In this document: positions 18,326-28,350 of the stretch, piece after piece
Position numbering within the stretch: the first letter of the stretch is position 1
How the letters are laid out: each line of letters begins with the position of its first letter
Source: Fulverythrobacter ferritrahens
GTDB lineage: Bacteria > Pseudomonadota > Alphaproteobacteria > Sphingomonadales > Sphingomonadaceae
Length of the DNA: 64,000 bases
Assembly (NCBI RefSeq): GCF_020539485.1
Contig: NZ_JACDXU010000001.1
Span: forward strand, 620,001-684,000
Direction of reading: 5' to 3'
Made by a program: the position numbers and the translations under genes
The notes under the pieces: model-generated
Told to the model about the DNA's origin: nothing
Seen by the model: only the letters and a program-made list of their open reading frames with translations
Databases searched by the model: none

Positions 18326-18745
18326 ATGGCTGCAAGATTGCGCGTGGGCTTTGCCCTGTCACTGGCGCTGCTTGTCTCGGCCTGCGGCATGAAAGAGAAC
18401 ATGGAGCAGGCTGACAAGGAAATCGAGCGCTTCCACGCTTATTATGACAAGCAGAACTACGCGGCGATCTGGCGCACTACCTCGGGCGAATTCCGCAAGA
18501 TCACCAAGGAAAAGGAGTTTGAGAAGCTCCTCGTCGCAGTCCGCACCAAATTGGGGGCAGTCAAGAAGGTCGAACAGGCAGGCTGGCAGGCGAACACCAT
18601 GAACGGCGTCTCCACGGTGGTGATCAACACCAAGACCGCTTTCGAGAAGGGCGAGGGGATCGAGACATTCACTTATGTGAAGCAGGATTCCGGTCTGAAG
18701 CTGCTGGGTTACAACATCAACTCGGCGGCGCTGATATATAATTGA
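18326..18745 (+). CDS. Small lipoprotein of unknown function
   Basis: A 139-residue product with a short type II signal peptide (MAARLRVGFALSLALL) and lipobox VSAC, so the mature protein starts at Cys with a Gly next and is probably anchored in the outer membrane. The soluble domain (about 115 residues) resembles small alpha-beta folds of the DUF4019/NTF2-like kind, with DKQNYAAIWRTTSGEFRKITK and a C-terminal GLKLLGYNIN strand. The family match is tentative. GGGGGAAG precedes ATG 18326. It is divergent from trpF. Confidence 0.75.
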   Translation: MAARLRVGFALSLALLVSACGMKENMEQADKEIERFHAYYDKQNYAAIWRTTSGEFRKITKEKEFEKLLVAVRTKLGAVKKVEQAGWQANTMNGVSTVVINTKTAFEKGEGIETFTYVKQDSGLKLLGYNINSAALIYN

Positions 18746-18847
18746 GGATGTGGGGCGCCGGGGAAAATCTCCGTGCCCTCTCTGACTGCACTCTGACTCG
18801 TAAGAGAAGGCGGTGATCAGGAGGGCGGAGTATGGGCCTTCAACAGC

Positions 18848-19534
18848 TTAAAGCGTGGCTTCGATAGCCCGTGCCGCTTCAACCGGGTCTTCCGCGCGGC
18901 TGATCGGGCGGCCGACCACCAGCACGCTGGCGCCATCGTCACGCGCCTGACGCGGAGTGACGATGCGCTTCTGGTCGCCCTTCTGGCCGTCGGGCAGGCG
19001 CAGGCCGGGGACGACGAAGAAGCCGTCCTTCCACTGCTCGCGAACCGCGCCGACTTCCTGGCCAGAACAGACGATGCCGTCCAATCCTGCCTTTTCGGCC
19101 AGTTCCGCCAGGCGCATCACCTGATCGTGCGGAGTGCCGGACAGGCCGGTGCGTATCATATCGTTCTCATCGAGGCTGGTGAGCATCGTCACCGCGACAA
19201 CCTTGGTATGTTCGCCCGCCGCAGCCTTGGCATCTTCCATCATCGCGCGGCCGCCACTGGCATGGATAGTGACGATGGCCGGTTCCAGCACGTGAATAGC
19301 CTGCATGGCGCCGGCGACGGTGTTGGGAATGTCATGCAGCTTGAGATCGAGGAAGATCGGCAAGCCGACACGGGCCAGTTCGTGGACGCCGTGATGGCCG
19401 TGGGCGCAGAAGAATTCCAGCCCCAGCTTCAACCCGCCGACATGGGCCCTAACCCGCTCCGCCAGTGCTTTGGCGTCATCGAGTTGGGGCAGGTCGAGTG
19501 CGAGATAGACGGGGTTGCTCACGGGGCCTCTCAT
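18848..19534 (-). CDS. pyrF: Orotidine 5'-phosphate decarboxylase
   Basis: A 228-residue TIM barrel that makes UMP from OMP. The catalytic Lys-Asp-Lys-Asp site is visible as FLDLKLHDIPNT; substrate-binding segments include YLALDLP, VVAVTMLTS, VCSGQE, VVPGLRLPDGQKGDQKRIVTP and VVGRPISRAEDP. ATG 19534 is used here; an in-frame GTG four codons later (VSNPVYLALD) is an alternative with AGAGG upstream. It is 33 nt after the LapA-like gene, and the two probably share a transcript. Confidence 0.95.
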   Translation of the reverse strand: MRGPVSNPVYLALDLPQLDDAKALAERVRAHVGGLKLGLEFFCAHGHHGVHELARVGLPIFLDLKLHDIPNTVAGAMQAIHVLEPAIVTIHASGGRAMMEDAKAAAGEHTKVVAVTMLTSLDENDMIRTGLSGTPHDQVMRLAELAEKAGLDGIVCSGQEVGAVREQWKDGFFVVPGLRLPDGQKGDQKRIVTPRQARDDGASVLVVGRPISRAEDPVEAARAIEATL

Positions 19535-19567
19535 TCTGTTTCCATTCCGGGGTTCCCGGAGATTATC

Positions 19568-19900
19568 TTATTCCGGCGCCTTCTGCTCCGGCTGGGGCTC
19601 AGCCTTCTCCGGGGCGGGATCGACCGGATCGTCGCCCTTGGGAACATTGGCGGTTACCGCGTTCTTCACGGCAGTTTCCAGCGAAGTGATCCGGCGGCGC
19701 AGCTGCCAGCGCGTGCCGCGATGCAGCAACCACACCGGCAGGAAACCCGCCAGGAACGAAATGATCACCAGCACCGGCTTCTTCGTTTCGAGGACGATGT
19801 CTTCCCAGATCTTCACTTCAACTGGCGACCAGTTGTTCAGCGTGAAGATCAGCAAGGCAATCCCAACCACGACCCAGATGATCGTGCGGATGATGTTCAT
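19568..19900 (-). CDS. LapA/DUF1049 family inner-membrane protein
   Basis: A 110-residue protein with two membrane segments (residues 4-22 and about 42-60) joined by a NNWSPVEVKIW loop, then RGTRWQLRRRITSLE and a Pro/Glu/Lys-rich cytoplasmic tail. This is the LapA domain (LapA/LapB of E. coli guide LPS synthesis through FtsH), but the LapB TPR partner is not in the window. The same small gene often precedes pyrF in sphingomonads. A role in LPS regulation is inference from the family. Confidence 0.8.
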   Translation of the reverse strand: MNIIRTIIWVVVGIALLIFTLNNWSPVEVKIWEDIVLETKKPVLVIISFLAGFLPVWLLHRGTRWQLRRRITSLETAVKNAVTANVPKGDDPVDPAPEKAEPQPEQKAPE

Positions 19901-19971
19901 GTCCGCTTCCTTCTATCCCTCGGGCTTGCCGCGAAGCTAGGCGGGATCGCTTCCGAAGGGAAGGCGCAACC

Positions 19972-21282
19972 TCAGCCGAATACGCGCTGGAAGATGCGGT
20001 CTACCTGCGCGAAGTGATAGCCGAGGTCGAATTTCTCCTCCAGCTGTTCCGGCGTGAGGGCGGCGGCGACCTGCGGATCGGCCTTTAGCAATTCGAGAAG
20101 CGACAGCGCGCCATCCGATTCCCAGACCTTCATCGCGTTGCGCTGGACGAGGGCATAGGCATCCTCGCGGCTGATGCCAGCCTGGGTGAGGGCGAGCAGG
20201 ACGCGCTGCGAATGGACGAGGCCGCCCATCCGGTCGAGATTCTTCTGCATCCGTTCGGGATAGATCAGCAGCTTGTCGACCACGCCGGTGAGGCGGGCGA
20301 GCGAGAAATCGAGCGCGATGGTAGCGTCCGGGCCGATATAGCGTTCCACGGAGGAGTGGGAAATGTCCCGCTCGTGCCACAGGGCCACGTTTTCCATCGC
20401 CGGCATGGCATAGGAACGGATCATGCGCGCCTGGCCGGTGAGGTTTTCGGTCAGCACCGGGTTGCGCTTGTGCGGCATGGCGCTGGAGCCCTTCTGGCCG
20501 GGCGAGAAATATTCTTCGGCCTCCAGCACTTCGGTGCGCTGCAGGTGGCGGATTTCCACCGCAAGGCGTTCCATCGAACTGGCGATCACCGCCAATACCG
20601 AGAAGAACATGGCGTGCCGGTCCCGCGGGATGACCTGAGTGGACACCGTTTCCGGCTTCAGGCCCAGCTTTTCGGCCACATGTTCTTCAACGGAAGGGTC
20701 GATATTGGCGAAAGTGCCCACCGCGCCCGAAATGGCGCAGGTGGTGATTTCTTCCCGCGCGGCGACCAGACGGGCGCGGCAGCGGTCGAATTCGGCATAG
20801 GCCTGCGCCAGCTTAAGGCCGAAAGTAGTCGGCTCGGCATGGATGCCATGGCTGCGGCCGATGGTGGGCGTATATTTATGTTCTTCCGCGCGGCGCTTGA
20901 GCGCGGCAAGCAGATCGTCGAGGTCGGCCAGCAGGATGTCGGAGGCGCGGGCAAGCTGCACGGCCAGCGTGGTGTCCAGCACGTCGGAACTGGTCATGCC
21001 CTGATGCATGAAGCGGGCTTCGTCACCCACCTGCTCGGCCACCCAGGTGAGGAAGGCGATCACGTCATGCTTGGTGACGGCTTCGATCGCGTCGATCGCG
21101 GCAACGTCAATCACCGGATTGGTCGCCCACCAGTCCCACAAGGCTTTGGCCGCGCTCTTGGGCACGACGCCAAGTTCGCCCAGCTTCTCGGTCGCATGAG
21201 CTTCGATTTCGAACCAGATGCGGAACTTCGCTTCGGGTTCCCAGATCGCGACCATTGCGGGGCGGGCATAGCGGGGGACCAT
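19972..21282 (-). CDS. purB: Adenylosuccinate lyase
   Basis: A 436-residue fumarase/aspartase-superfamily enzyme that acts twice in purine synthesis (SAICAR to AICAR and adenylosuccinate to AMP). It has the start [19 protein letters not shown], the [12 protein letters not shown] catalytic-His region, [14 protein letters not shown] and the signature loop [12 protein letters not shown]. The ATG at 21282 has GGAG 6 nt upstream; the open frame to 21339 is not needed. It heads the purB-lapA-pyrF group. Confidence 0.96.
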   Translation of the reverse strand: MVPRYARPAMVAIWEPEAKFRIWFEIEAHATEKLGELGVVPKSAAKALWDWWATNPVIDVAAIDAIEAVTKHDVIAFLTWVAEQVGDEARFMHQGMTSSDVLDTTLAVQLARASDILLADLDDLLAALKRRAEEHKYTPTIGRSHGIHAEPTTFGLKLAQAYAEFDRCRARLVAAREEITTCAISGAVGTFANIDPSVEEHVAEKLGLKPETVSTQVIPRDRHAMFFSVLAVIASSMERLAVEIRHLQRTEVLEAEEYFSPGQKGSSAMPHKRNPVLTENLTGQARMIRSYAMPAMENVALWHERDISHSSVERYIGPDATIALDFSLARLTGVVDKLLIYPERMQKNLDRMGGLVHSQRVLLALTQAGISREDAYALVQRNAMKVWESDGALSLLELLKADPQVAAALTPEQLEEKFDLGYHFAQVDRIFQRVFG

Positions 21283-21482
21283 TGGTAACTCCGGATTGAC
21301 TGTTGAATCTCTGTTCGTCGGGGCGGCTAGGCCCAGCATCCCATTTTGGCAAGGGTTGCGGCCTTGCCAGCAGGAAGGGGCTGGATCGCGCCCGGGGCAG
21401 CTTGCGATTGCGCAGGGCCCGGAGGTCTGCCAGAATCAACGCGTTATCGCCCTGACGAGGGCTAAACGGGGAAAAGTCCAAG

Positions 21483-24278
21483 ATGCGAGCACACCGGTTT
21501 GGCCTGGTCGCAGTCCTGCTGAGCAGTGCGGCCCCTGTGCTTGCGGGGGATGAACCGCTTTATCAGCCCGCGCCTGACTGGGTGGAGCCGATCGTGCTTT
21601 CCCCGGAAGAGATGGCGTCCGGCCCCGCCATTCTGCTGGCCGATGGGCAGAAGCGCATCGATGGCTCCAGAGTGTGGGATTACCAGGACATTGTCTTCCG
21701 CATCGATAGCCCCGATTCGCTGGCCGGCGCGGGAACGCTGTCGGCCTCATGGATTCCGGACAAGGGCGACCTCATCATTAACCGGGTGGAAATCCTGCGC
21801 GGCGGAAAGAGCGTGGATGTCCTTGCGCAGGGCGCTAAGTTCACGGTGCTGCGGCGCGAACAGCAGCTTGAACAGCGTTCGCTCAATGGAGTGCTGACCG
21901 CTACGCTAGCTGTGCCGGGACTGCGGGTGGGGGATGTAGTGCGCATTGCCTACACCACTGTGCAGGCCGATCAGGCGCTTGGGCGCGAGGTGCAGTCGAT
22001 CGGCAACCTGCCTGTCGCTCCGTTCCAGATCGGCCGGGGCCGGATCAGAGTTTCCTGGCCCGAGAACGCCGCGATCCAATGGCGCGTGGGACCGGGAACG
22101 GACGATGTCCAGCCGGTGGTGCAGGGCGGCTTCAAGGTTCTGGAGGTCAAGCTGCCGTTGGCTGAGCGGGAGGATATGCCCCCCGACGCGCCGCCGCGTT
22201 ATATAAGGCCGCCTTTGCTTCAGGTGGGCAGCTTCGGCAGCTGGCAGGAAGTATCGAAGACGCTTGCCCCCCATTTCACAACGGATGGCACGATAGATCC
22301 CGAGGGCGAAATCGCCGGGCGGATCGATGCGATCATGAAGAAGTTCCAGGATCCGCTTCAGCGCGTGGCTGCCGCGCTGCGGATCGTGCAGGATGATGTG
22401 AGCTATCTCGCCAATGGGCTCGATGGCGGAAATTACCTGCCGCAAAAGCCGGAGGAAACCTGGCAGCTGCGCTATGGCGATTGCAAGGCCAAGTCCCTGC
22501 TGCTGCTCGCAATGCTGCGCCGTATGGGAATTACGGCGGATGCGGTGGTGGTTCACAGTTCCTCGGGCGATTCCGTGCCTGAATTGCTTCCGATGCCTGC
22601 CGACTTCGATCACATGATTGTGCGCGCGACTATCGGCGGCGAAGATTACTGGCTGGACGGGACCGCATCGGGAACGCGCCTGTCCAATATCGGGGAAGTG
22701 CCCGCCTTCCGTTATGCCCTGCCGATCAGTCCGCAGGGATCGGATCTGGTGCCGCTGGTGCAGCGCCCGCTGACCAGCCCGGACCGGACGATTGAACTGA
22801 TGCTGGATCAGTCGGCTGGCATCGACCTGCCCTCGCTCTATTCGGCGCGGGTGGAACTGACCGGCGCGCTGGGGGCGATGGTCCGTTCCTGGGTTTCCCA
22901 GCCCGACGAAACTTATCGGGGCACCTTCGTGGACAATTTCATGGACAAGCTGGTGGGGGACGGCAGCCTGCTGGACTTCTCCGTGAGTTACAATGAAGAC
23001 ACTGCCCGCGCGGTGATTACAGCCTCGGGCATTACCCGTCCGATGTGGAACTTCGAGCGGGGGCTGGCGCGCGAATATCTGCCTGCCATGCCGTCGAGCG
23101 ATTTCACCTTTGTCCCGGATCGGGCACGCAAGGCATGGCGTGACATTCCAGTACAGATGTCCGGCCCGTTCGGTTTTCGCACCCGGGTAAAGGTGATTCT
23201 TCCCGAAGGCGGGGAAGGCTACGCAGTGCGCGGCCGCGAGATCGTGGATACGCAGATCGCCGGTACACGGATCAAGCGGGAGGCCGTGCTCGACAAGGAC
23301 ACCTTCACTGTCGAGGAAGAACTCTATTCCAACCTGGTGGAAGTCGCCCCTGCGGAGGTTTCCGCCGAAAAGGCCAAGGCCGCTCGTTTTGCTGCGGGCC
23401 GGCTCAGCCTTCGAGCGCCCGAAACAGCCCGGCGCCAGTGGGAGCTTTCCGGGGACAAGGATCGCAAGAGGCTGGCCCCGATCGAGGATGCCTATGCCGC
23501 GCTGATCGACCGCGATCCGGAGAAGGCGCAGCCTTATCTGGACCGCGCCACATTCCGCAGGGGGAATCTCGACTGGGAAGGGGCGCTGGAGGATGTGGAT
23601 GCCGCCATCGCCATAGAGCCCAGCGTGAGCGCCCTGTTCATCCGGGCGAGGCTTCTGGATCGGCTGGGGCGGCAGGATGAAGCGCTCGATGCCGTGCGAA
23701 AGGCTTTCGAACTGGAACCCACGCCGGAGAACGCGCTGGCCGAGGCGCAGACCATGGCCGAGATCGGCGATGTCGGCGAAGCGCTGGAACTGGTCGATAC
23801 TTATGAGGACGATTTTGAGGACCACTTTGCCGCCGTGGTGGTGAAGGCACAGATTCTCGGCATATCGGGCAAGGCGGGCGAAGGGCTGAAGCTACTGGAA
23901 AAGCTCCTTGTGGAACGGCCTGGTGACCCGCAGGTACTCAATAATCTGTGCTGGCACATGAGCGTCTGGCAAGTGGGGCAGGATGCCATGCTGACCCATT
24001 GCACCCGTGCGGTGGAAAGCGGGGGCTGGTCTCCGCATGTGCTGGACAGCCGGGCCATGGCTTATTTCCGCCTTGGCCGTCTGGAAGATGCGCTGGCCGA
24101 TCTCAATGCAGCGCTCAGTACCGCGCCAGGTCTTGCCAATTCGCTGTTCATGCGCGGCATCGTTCGCGAGAAGATGGGGGACAAGGGCGGGGCAAAGGAT
24201 GTCGACTTGGCCCTGCGCATGGACCCGACGCTCAGCAAGACCTACGCGCGCTATGGCATTCTGGCGCCCAAGGACTGA
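21483..24278 (+). CDS. DUF3857 / transglutaminase-like / TPR periplasmic protein
   Basis: A 931-residue exported protein: signal peptide (cleavage near LAG at about residue 22), DUF3857 domain (about 55-230), a transglutaminase-like domain (about 270-400) and 4-5 TPR units from about 690 to 925. The Cys-His-Asp triad is complete: Cys334 in YGDCKAKSLL, His377 in DFDHMIV and Asp392 in YWLDGTASG. It may cleave or cross-link proteins, or act on peptide amides, in the periplasm; no substrate is known. ATG 21483 starts a good signal peptide. It is a single-gene unit, divergent from purB and convergent with radC (4-bp gap). Confidence 0.88.
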   Translation: MRAHRFGLVAVLLSSAAPVLAGDEPLYQPAPDWVEPIVLSPEEMASGPAILLADGQKRIDGSRVWDYQDIVFRIDSPDSLAGAGTLSASWIPDKGDLIINRVEILRGGKSVDVLAQGAKFTVLRREQQLEQRSLNGVLTATLAVPGLRVGDVVRIAYTTVQADQALGREVQSIGNLPVAPFQIGRGRIRVSWPENAAIQWRVGPGTDDVQPVVQGGFKVLEVKLPLAEREDMPPDAPPRYIRPPLLQVGSFGSWQEVSKTLAPHFTTDGTIDPEGEIAGRIDAIMKKFQDPLQRVAAALRIVQDDVSYLANGLDGGNYLPQKPEETWQLRYGDCKAKSLLLLAMLRRMGITADAVVVHSSSGDSVPELLPMPADFDHMIVRATIGGEDYWLDGTASGTRLSNIGEVPAFRYALPISPQGSDLVPLVQRPLTSPDRTIELMLDQSAGIDLPSLYSARVELTGALGAMVRSWVSQPDETYRGTFVDNFMDKLVGDGSLLDFSVSYNEDTARAVITASGITRPMWNFERGLAREYLPAMPSSDFTFVPDRARKAWRDIPVQMSGPFGFRTRVKVILPEGGEGYAVRGREIVDTQIAGTRIKREAVLDKDTFTVEEELYSNLVEVAPAEVSAEKAKAARFAAGRLSLRAPETARRQWELSGDKDRKRLAPIEDAYAALIDRDPEKAQPYLDRATFRRGNLDWEGALEDVDAAIAIEPSVSALFIRARLLDRLGRQDEALDAVRKAFELEPTPENALAEAQTMAEIGDVGEALELVDTYEDDFEDHFAAVVVKAQILGISGKAGEGLKLLEKLLVERPGDPQVLNNLCWHMSVWQVGQDAMLTHCTRAVESGGWSPHVLDSRAMAYFRLGRLEDALADLNAALSTAPGLANSLFMRGIVREKMGDKGGAKDVDLALRMDPTLSKTYARYGILAPKD

Positions 24279-24282
24279 TAGC

Positions 24283-25002
24283 TCAAATCAGGCCCTTGGC
24301 CTTGAGCGATACATGTCCCTCGCGCCCGATGATGACGTGATCGTGCACCACGATCCCCAATAGCCGTCCCGCTTCGGCGATGCGGTTGGTGATCTGGATA
24401 TCCGCGCGGCTGGGCTCGGGGGAGCCTGAAGGATGGTTGTGGACCAGGATCAGCGCCGTGGCACCAAGATCCAGCGCGCGGCGGATCACTTCGCGCGGGT
24501 GGATCGCGGCTTCGTCAATCGAACCGTCGCCCACATGTTCGTCGAGAATCAGCATGTTCTGCGTGTTGAGATAGAGCACGCGCACACGCTCCACCGTCAG
24601 ATGCGCCATGTCGATGCGCAGATAGTCGATCAGCGCCTGCCAGCTTCCGAGCACCGGCTGTTCGCGCACCTGCTGTTTGGCAAGGCGGCGGGCGGCCAAC
24701 GCCACGACCTTTAGCGCCGCAGCGGATGTTTCTCCCATCTGGGGATGATCTGCCAGCACGCGGGCATCGGCATTCAGCACCGCCGCCAGCGATCCGAATC
24801 GCCTGATGAGGGATTTGGCGATCGGCTTGGTGTCGATCCGGGGGCGAGCGGTCATCAGCAGATATTCGATCACTTCGTGATCGGCCAGCGCATCGTCTCC
24901 GCCCTCCAGCAGGCGTTGGCGCAAGCGGGCGCGGTGCCCGGCCATGTCTGCGCTGTTGTCGCTATTTCCGGCCAAGCGCCAAGTCCCCCTGCGGGCGTTC
25001 AT
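24283..25002 (-). CDS. radC: RadC family JAB-domain protein
   Basis: A 239-residue protein with an N-terminal helix-hairpin-helix-like part (HRARLRQRLLEGGDDALADHEVIEYLLM) and a C-terminal JAB/MPN domain with the full JAMM metal motif, HNHPSGSPEPSRAD preceded by the conserved Glu in VIRRALDLG context. RadC proteins are presumed metalloproteases or deubiquitinase-fold enzymes. The old DNA-repair name is doubtful. MAGHRARL (start 24945) is a plausible shorter start. It is divergent from ydbH. Confidence 0.92.
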   Translation of the reverse strand: MNARRGTWRLAGNSDNSADMAGHRARLRQRLLEGGDDALADHEVIEYLLMTARPRIDTKPIAKSLIRRFGSLAAVLNADARVLADHPQMGETSAAALKVVALAARRLAKQQVREQPVLGSWQALIDYLRIDMAHLTVERVRVLYLNTQNMLILDEHVGDGSIDEAAIHPREVIRRALDLGATALILVHNHPSGSPEPSRADIQITNRIAEAGRLLGIVVHDHVIIGREGHVSLKAKGLI

Positions 25003-25054
25003 TCCGCGTGCAGTGCATTGCCTTTAGCCGTGCTTGCGCGCAAGTGTGGGGACG

Positions 25055-28000
25055 ATGGCGGAGCAGAACGAGGATGAAGTCGGACAGGCAGCGGCACCAG
25101 CTCCGGGCCGCAGCCGGACGGGCCGCAAGACCGGGCGGCGTGTCGCGGGTGTGCTTGCCATATTGCTCGCCAGCGCGGGAATCGTGGTGTGGACCTCGCG
25201 CGAGCAGCTGGCGGAAGACATTATCACCGGACAGCTCGAAAAGCTGGGTGTAAAGGCCACTTATACAATCGAATCGATCGGGCCGCAGCGGCAGGTCATC
25301 ACCAATATCGTCGTTGGGGATCCCGCCCGGCCGGATCTCACAGTAGAGCGCGTGGAAGTCTCGCTGGAACCGCGCTTTCCGTTCCTGCAGCTGGGCAAGG
25401 TCAAGGTAGTGCGACCGCGCCTCTATGGTAGCTATCGTGACGGGAAGCTCAGCTTCGGCGGGCTGGACAAGCTGCTGTTCGAGAGCAAATCGAAGGAAGC
25501 TTTCAGCTTTCCGGATCTCGATCTCGATCTGGTGGACGGCCGCGCCCTGCTGGAAAGCGACTACGGCCCGGTTGGCTTCAAGGCACAAGGGAGGGGCAAT
25601 CTTCGCAATGGCTTCGCCGGCATTCTTGCCGCGAATGCCCCTCGTCTGCAGGTTGATGACTGCATCGCCGATAAGGCAACGCTTTATGGCAAGGTGTCCA
25701 TCGATGCCGAACGGCCGGGATTTTCCGGCCCCCTGCGCCTTGGTGCGCTGGATTGTCCCGAAGGCGGGCCGAGCCTGCGCAATTTCGCCGCAGACCTTGC
25801 CACGCGGATCGACCGCACGTTCGACGGTGCAGAAGGCGATGTGAAGCTGGCAGGCAGTGATGTCGCACTGGCAGGCAATCGGCTTGCGGGGATGGACGGT
25901 ACTGGCAAGTTTACCTGGCGCAAGAATGGGCTGACTGCCGAGTATGAGCTTAGTCTGGATGCTCTGAGTTCCTCTCGGTTCGCGCTCGATTCGCTGGAGG
26001 TGGAAGGCTCTGCCCGGACGCGGGGCGGGATCGACCGGGTGGAAGTGCAGGCCAATGTGCAGGGCACCGGCTTGCGGCCGGGGCCAGAGCTGGACAAGAT
26101 GCTGGGCGAAGCGGCGGAGGCGGCGGATGGAACGCTCCTTGGCCCGCTGCTGGCAAGAATGCGCGGGGCACTGGCGCGGGAAGGGCGCGACAGCGAACTC
26201 GCGGCAGAGCTGACGATGCGCAAGACGGGCGATCTGTTCAGCCTCGCCATGCCGCAGGGGCGCATTCGCGGCTCCAGCGGGGCGACAGTTCTGGCGCTTT
26301 CGCGTGTTCAGTTCGCAGGTAATACCAAAGTCGGCTCTCCACGCTTCTCGGGCAATTTTGCCACTTCCGGCGTCGATCTGCCGCAGATCACCGGCAGGAT
26401 GGAAAGCCGCGGCGGGCGTGGGGCGGCCGAATTGCGGATGCGCATGGAGCCATATTCCGCAGGCGGGGGCAGCCTGGAATTGCCCGAACTGATCGTGGCT
26501 CAGTCACCGGGCGGGGCGCTTGGCTTTTCGGGCCGCGCTTTGGCGAGCGGGGCGATACCCGGCGGTTCCGCGCAGGGGCTGGTGGTGCCGTTCAGCGGCA
26601 ATTGGTCTTCCCCGCAGGGGCTTTCCATCTGGCGCGGCTGCACGACCATCGGCTTTGACAGTATTTCCCTTGCCAGCCTCACTCTGGAAGGGCGCAAGCT
26701 GCAGCTGTGCCCGCCACGCGGCAGCGCTATTGTTCGCCAGGATGGACGGGGGCTGCGCGTTGCCGCGGGTGTCCCCTCGCTCGACCTGACGGGCACCTTG
26801 GGGGCCACACCGCTGCGCATGACATCCGGCGCGGTCGGATTCGCATGGCCCGGCGCGCTGGTAGCCAATACAGTCGATGTCACCATGGGCACGCCTGATG
26901 CTCCCACCCGCTTCCGCCTGAGCCGTATCGACGCCCATATCGCGAATGATATCGCGGGGACGTTCTCCGGCACCGATGCCAAGCTGTTCGCCGTGCCACT
27001 CGATCTGCTGGATGCCGGGGGCAAATGGCGCTTCGCCAATGGCCGCCTCGACCTTGCCGAAGGTGCCTTCCGCCTCGTGGACCGGCAGGCGCCGGGCCGG
27101 TTCGAGCCGCTCGTCGCACGCGATGCCACGCTCTCGCTTGTGGATAATCGCATCACTGCCACCGCCCTGCTGCGCGAACCCAAGAGCGATCGGGAAGTGA
27201 CGCTGGCCAATATCGTGCATGATCTGGGTAATGGAGTGGGGCATGCCGATCTGGATGTGCCCGGCATCCGGTTCGATCAGGACATGCAGCCCAATGATTT
27301 GACCGGGCTGGCATTGGGTTTCGTGGCCAATGCCAATGGAACGATCAGTGGGCGCGGTCGCATCGACTGGACGTCTGACCGGATTTCCAGCACCGGCACT
27401 TTTTCAACCGACAGTTTCGATTTCGCGGCCGCCTTCGGCCCGGTGCAGGGCGTTGCGGGCACCATAGAGTTTACCGACCTGCTCGGCATGGTGACCGCTC
27501 CCAACCAGCGCCTGCAGATTCGCTCTTTCAACCCCGGCATCGAGGTGGAGAGCGGCGAAATGCGATATGAGATTCGCGAGAATCACACCATGGTCATCCA
27601 TGGCGGACGCTGGCCCTTCATCGGCGGTTCGCTAGTGCTGGAACCTGCCGTGATTCGCATGGCCGAGCCGGAGCAGCGGCGCTTTACCCTGCAGCTTGAA
27701 GGCGTGGACGCAGCGCAGTTCGTCGAGCGGATGGAGCTTGCCAACATTCTGGCCACCGGCACGTTCGATGGCCGCGTGCCGCTGATATTCGACGAGAATG
27801 GCGGGCGGATCGAAGGAGGCGCACTTACTTCGCGGCCGCCGGGTGGCAATCTCTCTTATGTCGGCAAGCTGACCTATGAGAACATGAACCCGATGGCGAA
27901 TTATGCCTTCGATGCGCTCAGATCGCTCAATTACCGGCAGATGGATATTTCGCTTGATGGCTCGCTGACCGGCGAGATCGTGACGCGCGTGCGTTTCGAT

Positions 28001-28288
28001 GGTGTCCAGCAGGGCGAGGGCGCCTCGAAGAATATCGTGACCCGGCAACTCGCCAAATTGCCGATCCGCTTCAACGTCAACATCCACGCGCCGTTCTATC
28101 AGCTCATCGGCAGCTTCAAGTCGATGTACGATCCGGCACTGGCCCGCGATCCGCGTGAACTGGGCCTGATCGACGGCAACGGTAATGTGATCGAAAACCC
28201 GACCTTGAAGCCTCCGATGCCGGGGGCAGACGACCTTCCGGATGATGAATCCGGTATTCAGCACCCAGAAAGCGAGCCAGTGCCATGA
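25055..28288 (+). CDS. ydbH: YdbH family AsmA-like intermembrane lipid transport protein
   Basis: A 1077-residue protein with a cytoplasmic Arg-rich head, one membrane anchor (about residues 30-50) and a very long periplasmic region of repetitive beta segments, ending in the YdbH C-terminal domain (GALTSRPPGGNLSYVG, then MANYAFDALRSLNY and QMDISLDGSLTGEIVTRVRFDG). In E. coli YdbH works redundantly with TamB and YhdP as a bridge moving phospholipids to the outer membrane. ATG 25055 follows GGGG; a TTG at 25034 is in frame. Its stop is followed by ynbE and ydbL, reproducing the E. coli gene order. Confidence 0.9.
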   Translation: MAEQNEDEVGQAAAPAPGRSRTGRKTGRRVAGVLAILLASAGIVVWTSREQLAEDIITGQLEKLGVKATYTIESIGPQRQVITNIVVGDPARPDLTVERVEVSLEPRFPFLQLGKVKVVRPRLYGSYRDGKLSFGGLDKLLFESKSKEAFSFPDLDLDLVDGRALLESDYGPVGFKAQGRGNLRNGFAGILAANAPRLQVDDCIADKATLYGKVSIDAERPGFSGPLRLGALDCPEGGPSLRNFAADLATRIDRTFDGAEGDVKLAGSDVALAGNRLAGMDGTGKFTWRKNGLTAEYELSLDALSSSRFALDSLEVEGSARTRGGIDRVEVQANVQGTGLRPGPELDKMLGEAAEAADGTLLGPLLARMRGALAREGRDSELAAELTMRKTGDLFSLAMPQGRIRGSSGATVLALSRVQFAGNTKVGSPRFSGNFATSGVDLPQITGRMESRGGRGAAELRMRMEPYSAGGGSLELPELIVAQSPGGALGFSGRALASGAIPGGSAQGLVVPFSGNWSSPQGLSIWRGCTTIGFDSISLASLTLEGRKLQLCPPRGSAIVRQDGRGLRVAAGVPSLDLTGTLGATPLRMTSGAVGFAWPGALVANTVDVTMGTPDAPTRFRLSRIDAHIANDIAGTFSGTDAKLFAVPLDLLDAGGKWRFANGRLDLAEGAFRLVDRQAPGRFEPLVARDATLSLVDNRITATALLREPKSDREVTLANIVHDLGNGVGHADLDVPGIRFDQDMQPNDLTGLALGFVANANGTISGRGRIDWTSDRISSTGTFSTDSFDFAAAFGPVQGVAGTIEFTDLLGMVTAPNQRLQIRSFNPGIEVESGEMRYEIRENHTMVIHGGRWPFIGGSLVLEPAVIRMAEPEQRRFTLQLEGVDAAQFVERMELANILATGTFDGRVPLIFDENGGRIEGGALTSRPPGGNLSYVGKLTYENMNPMANYAFDALRSLNYRQMDISLDGSLTGEIVTRVRFDGVQQGEGASKNIVTRQLAKLPIRFNVNIHAPFYQLIGSFKSMYDPALARDPRELGLIDGNGNVIENPTLKPPMPGADDLPDDESGIQHPESEPVP

Positions 28289-28350
28289 AGTCCCCGAAAT
28301 TGACCTTCCCGGAAGGCCCGACGCATAAGGCGTCCATGGAGATATTTCAC

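Noticed and set aside
21906-23825. 639-codon minus-strand frame opposite the DUF3857 gene
   Set aside because: Arg/His/Gln-rich sequence with no domain; the plus strand has a full signal peptide, triad and TPRs.
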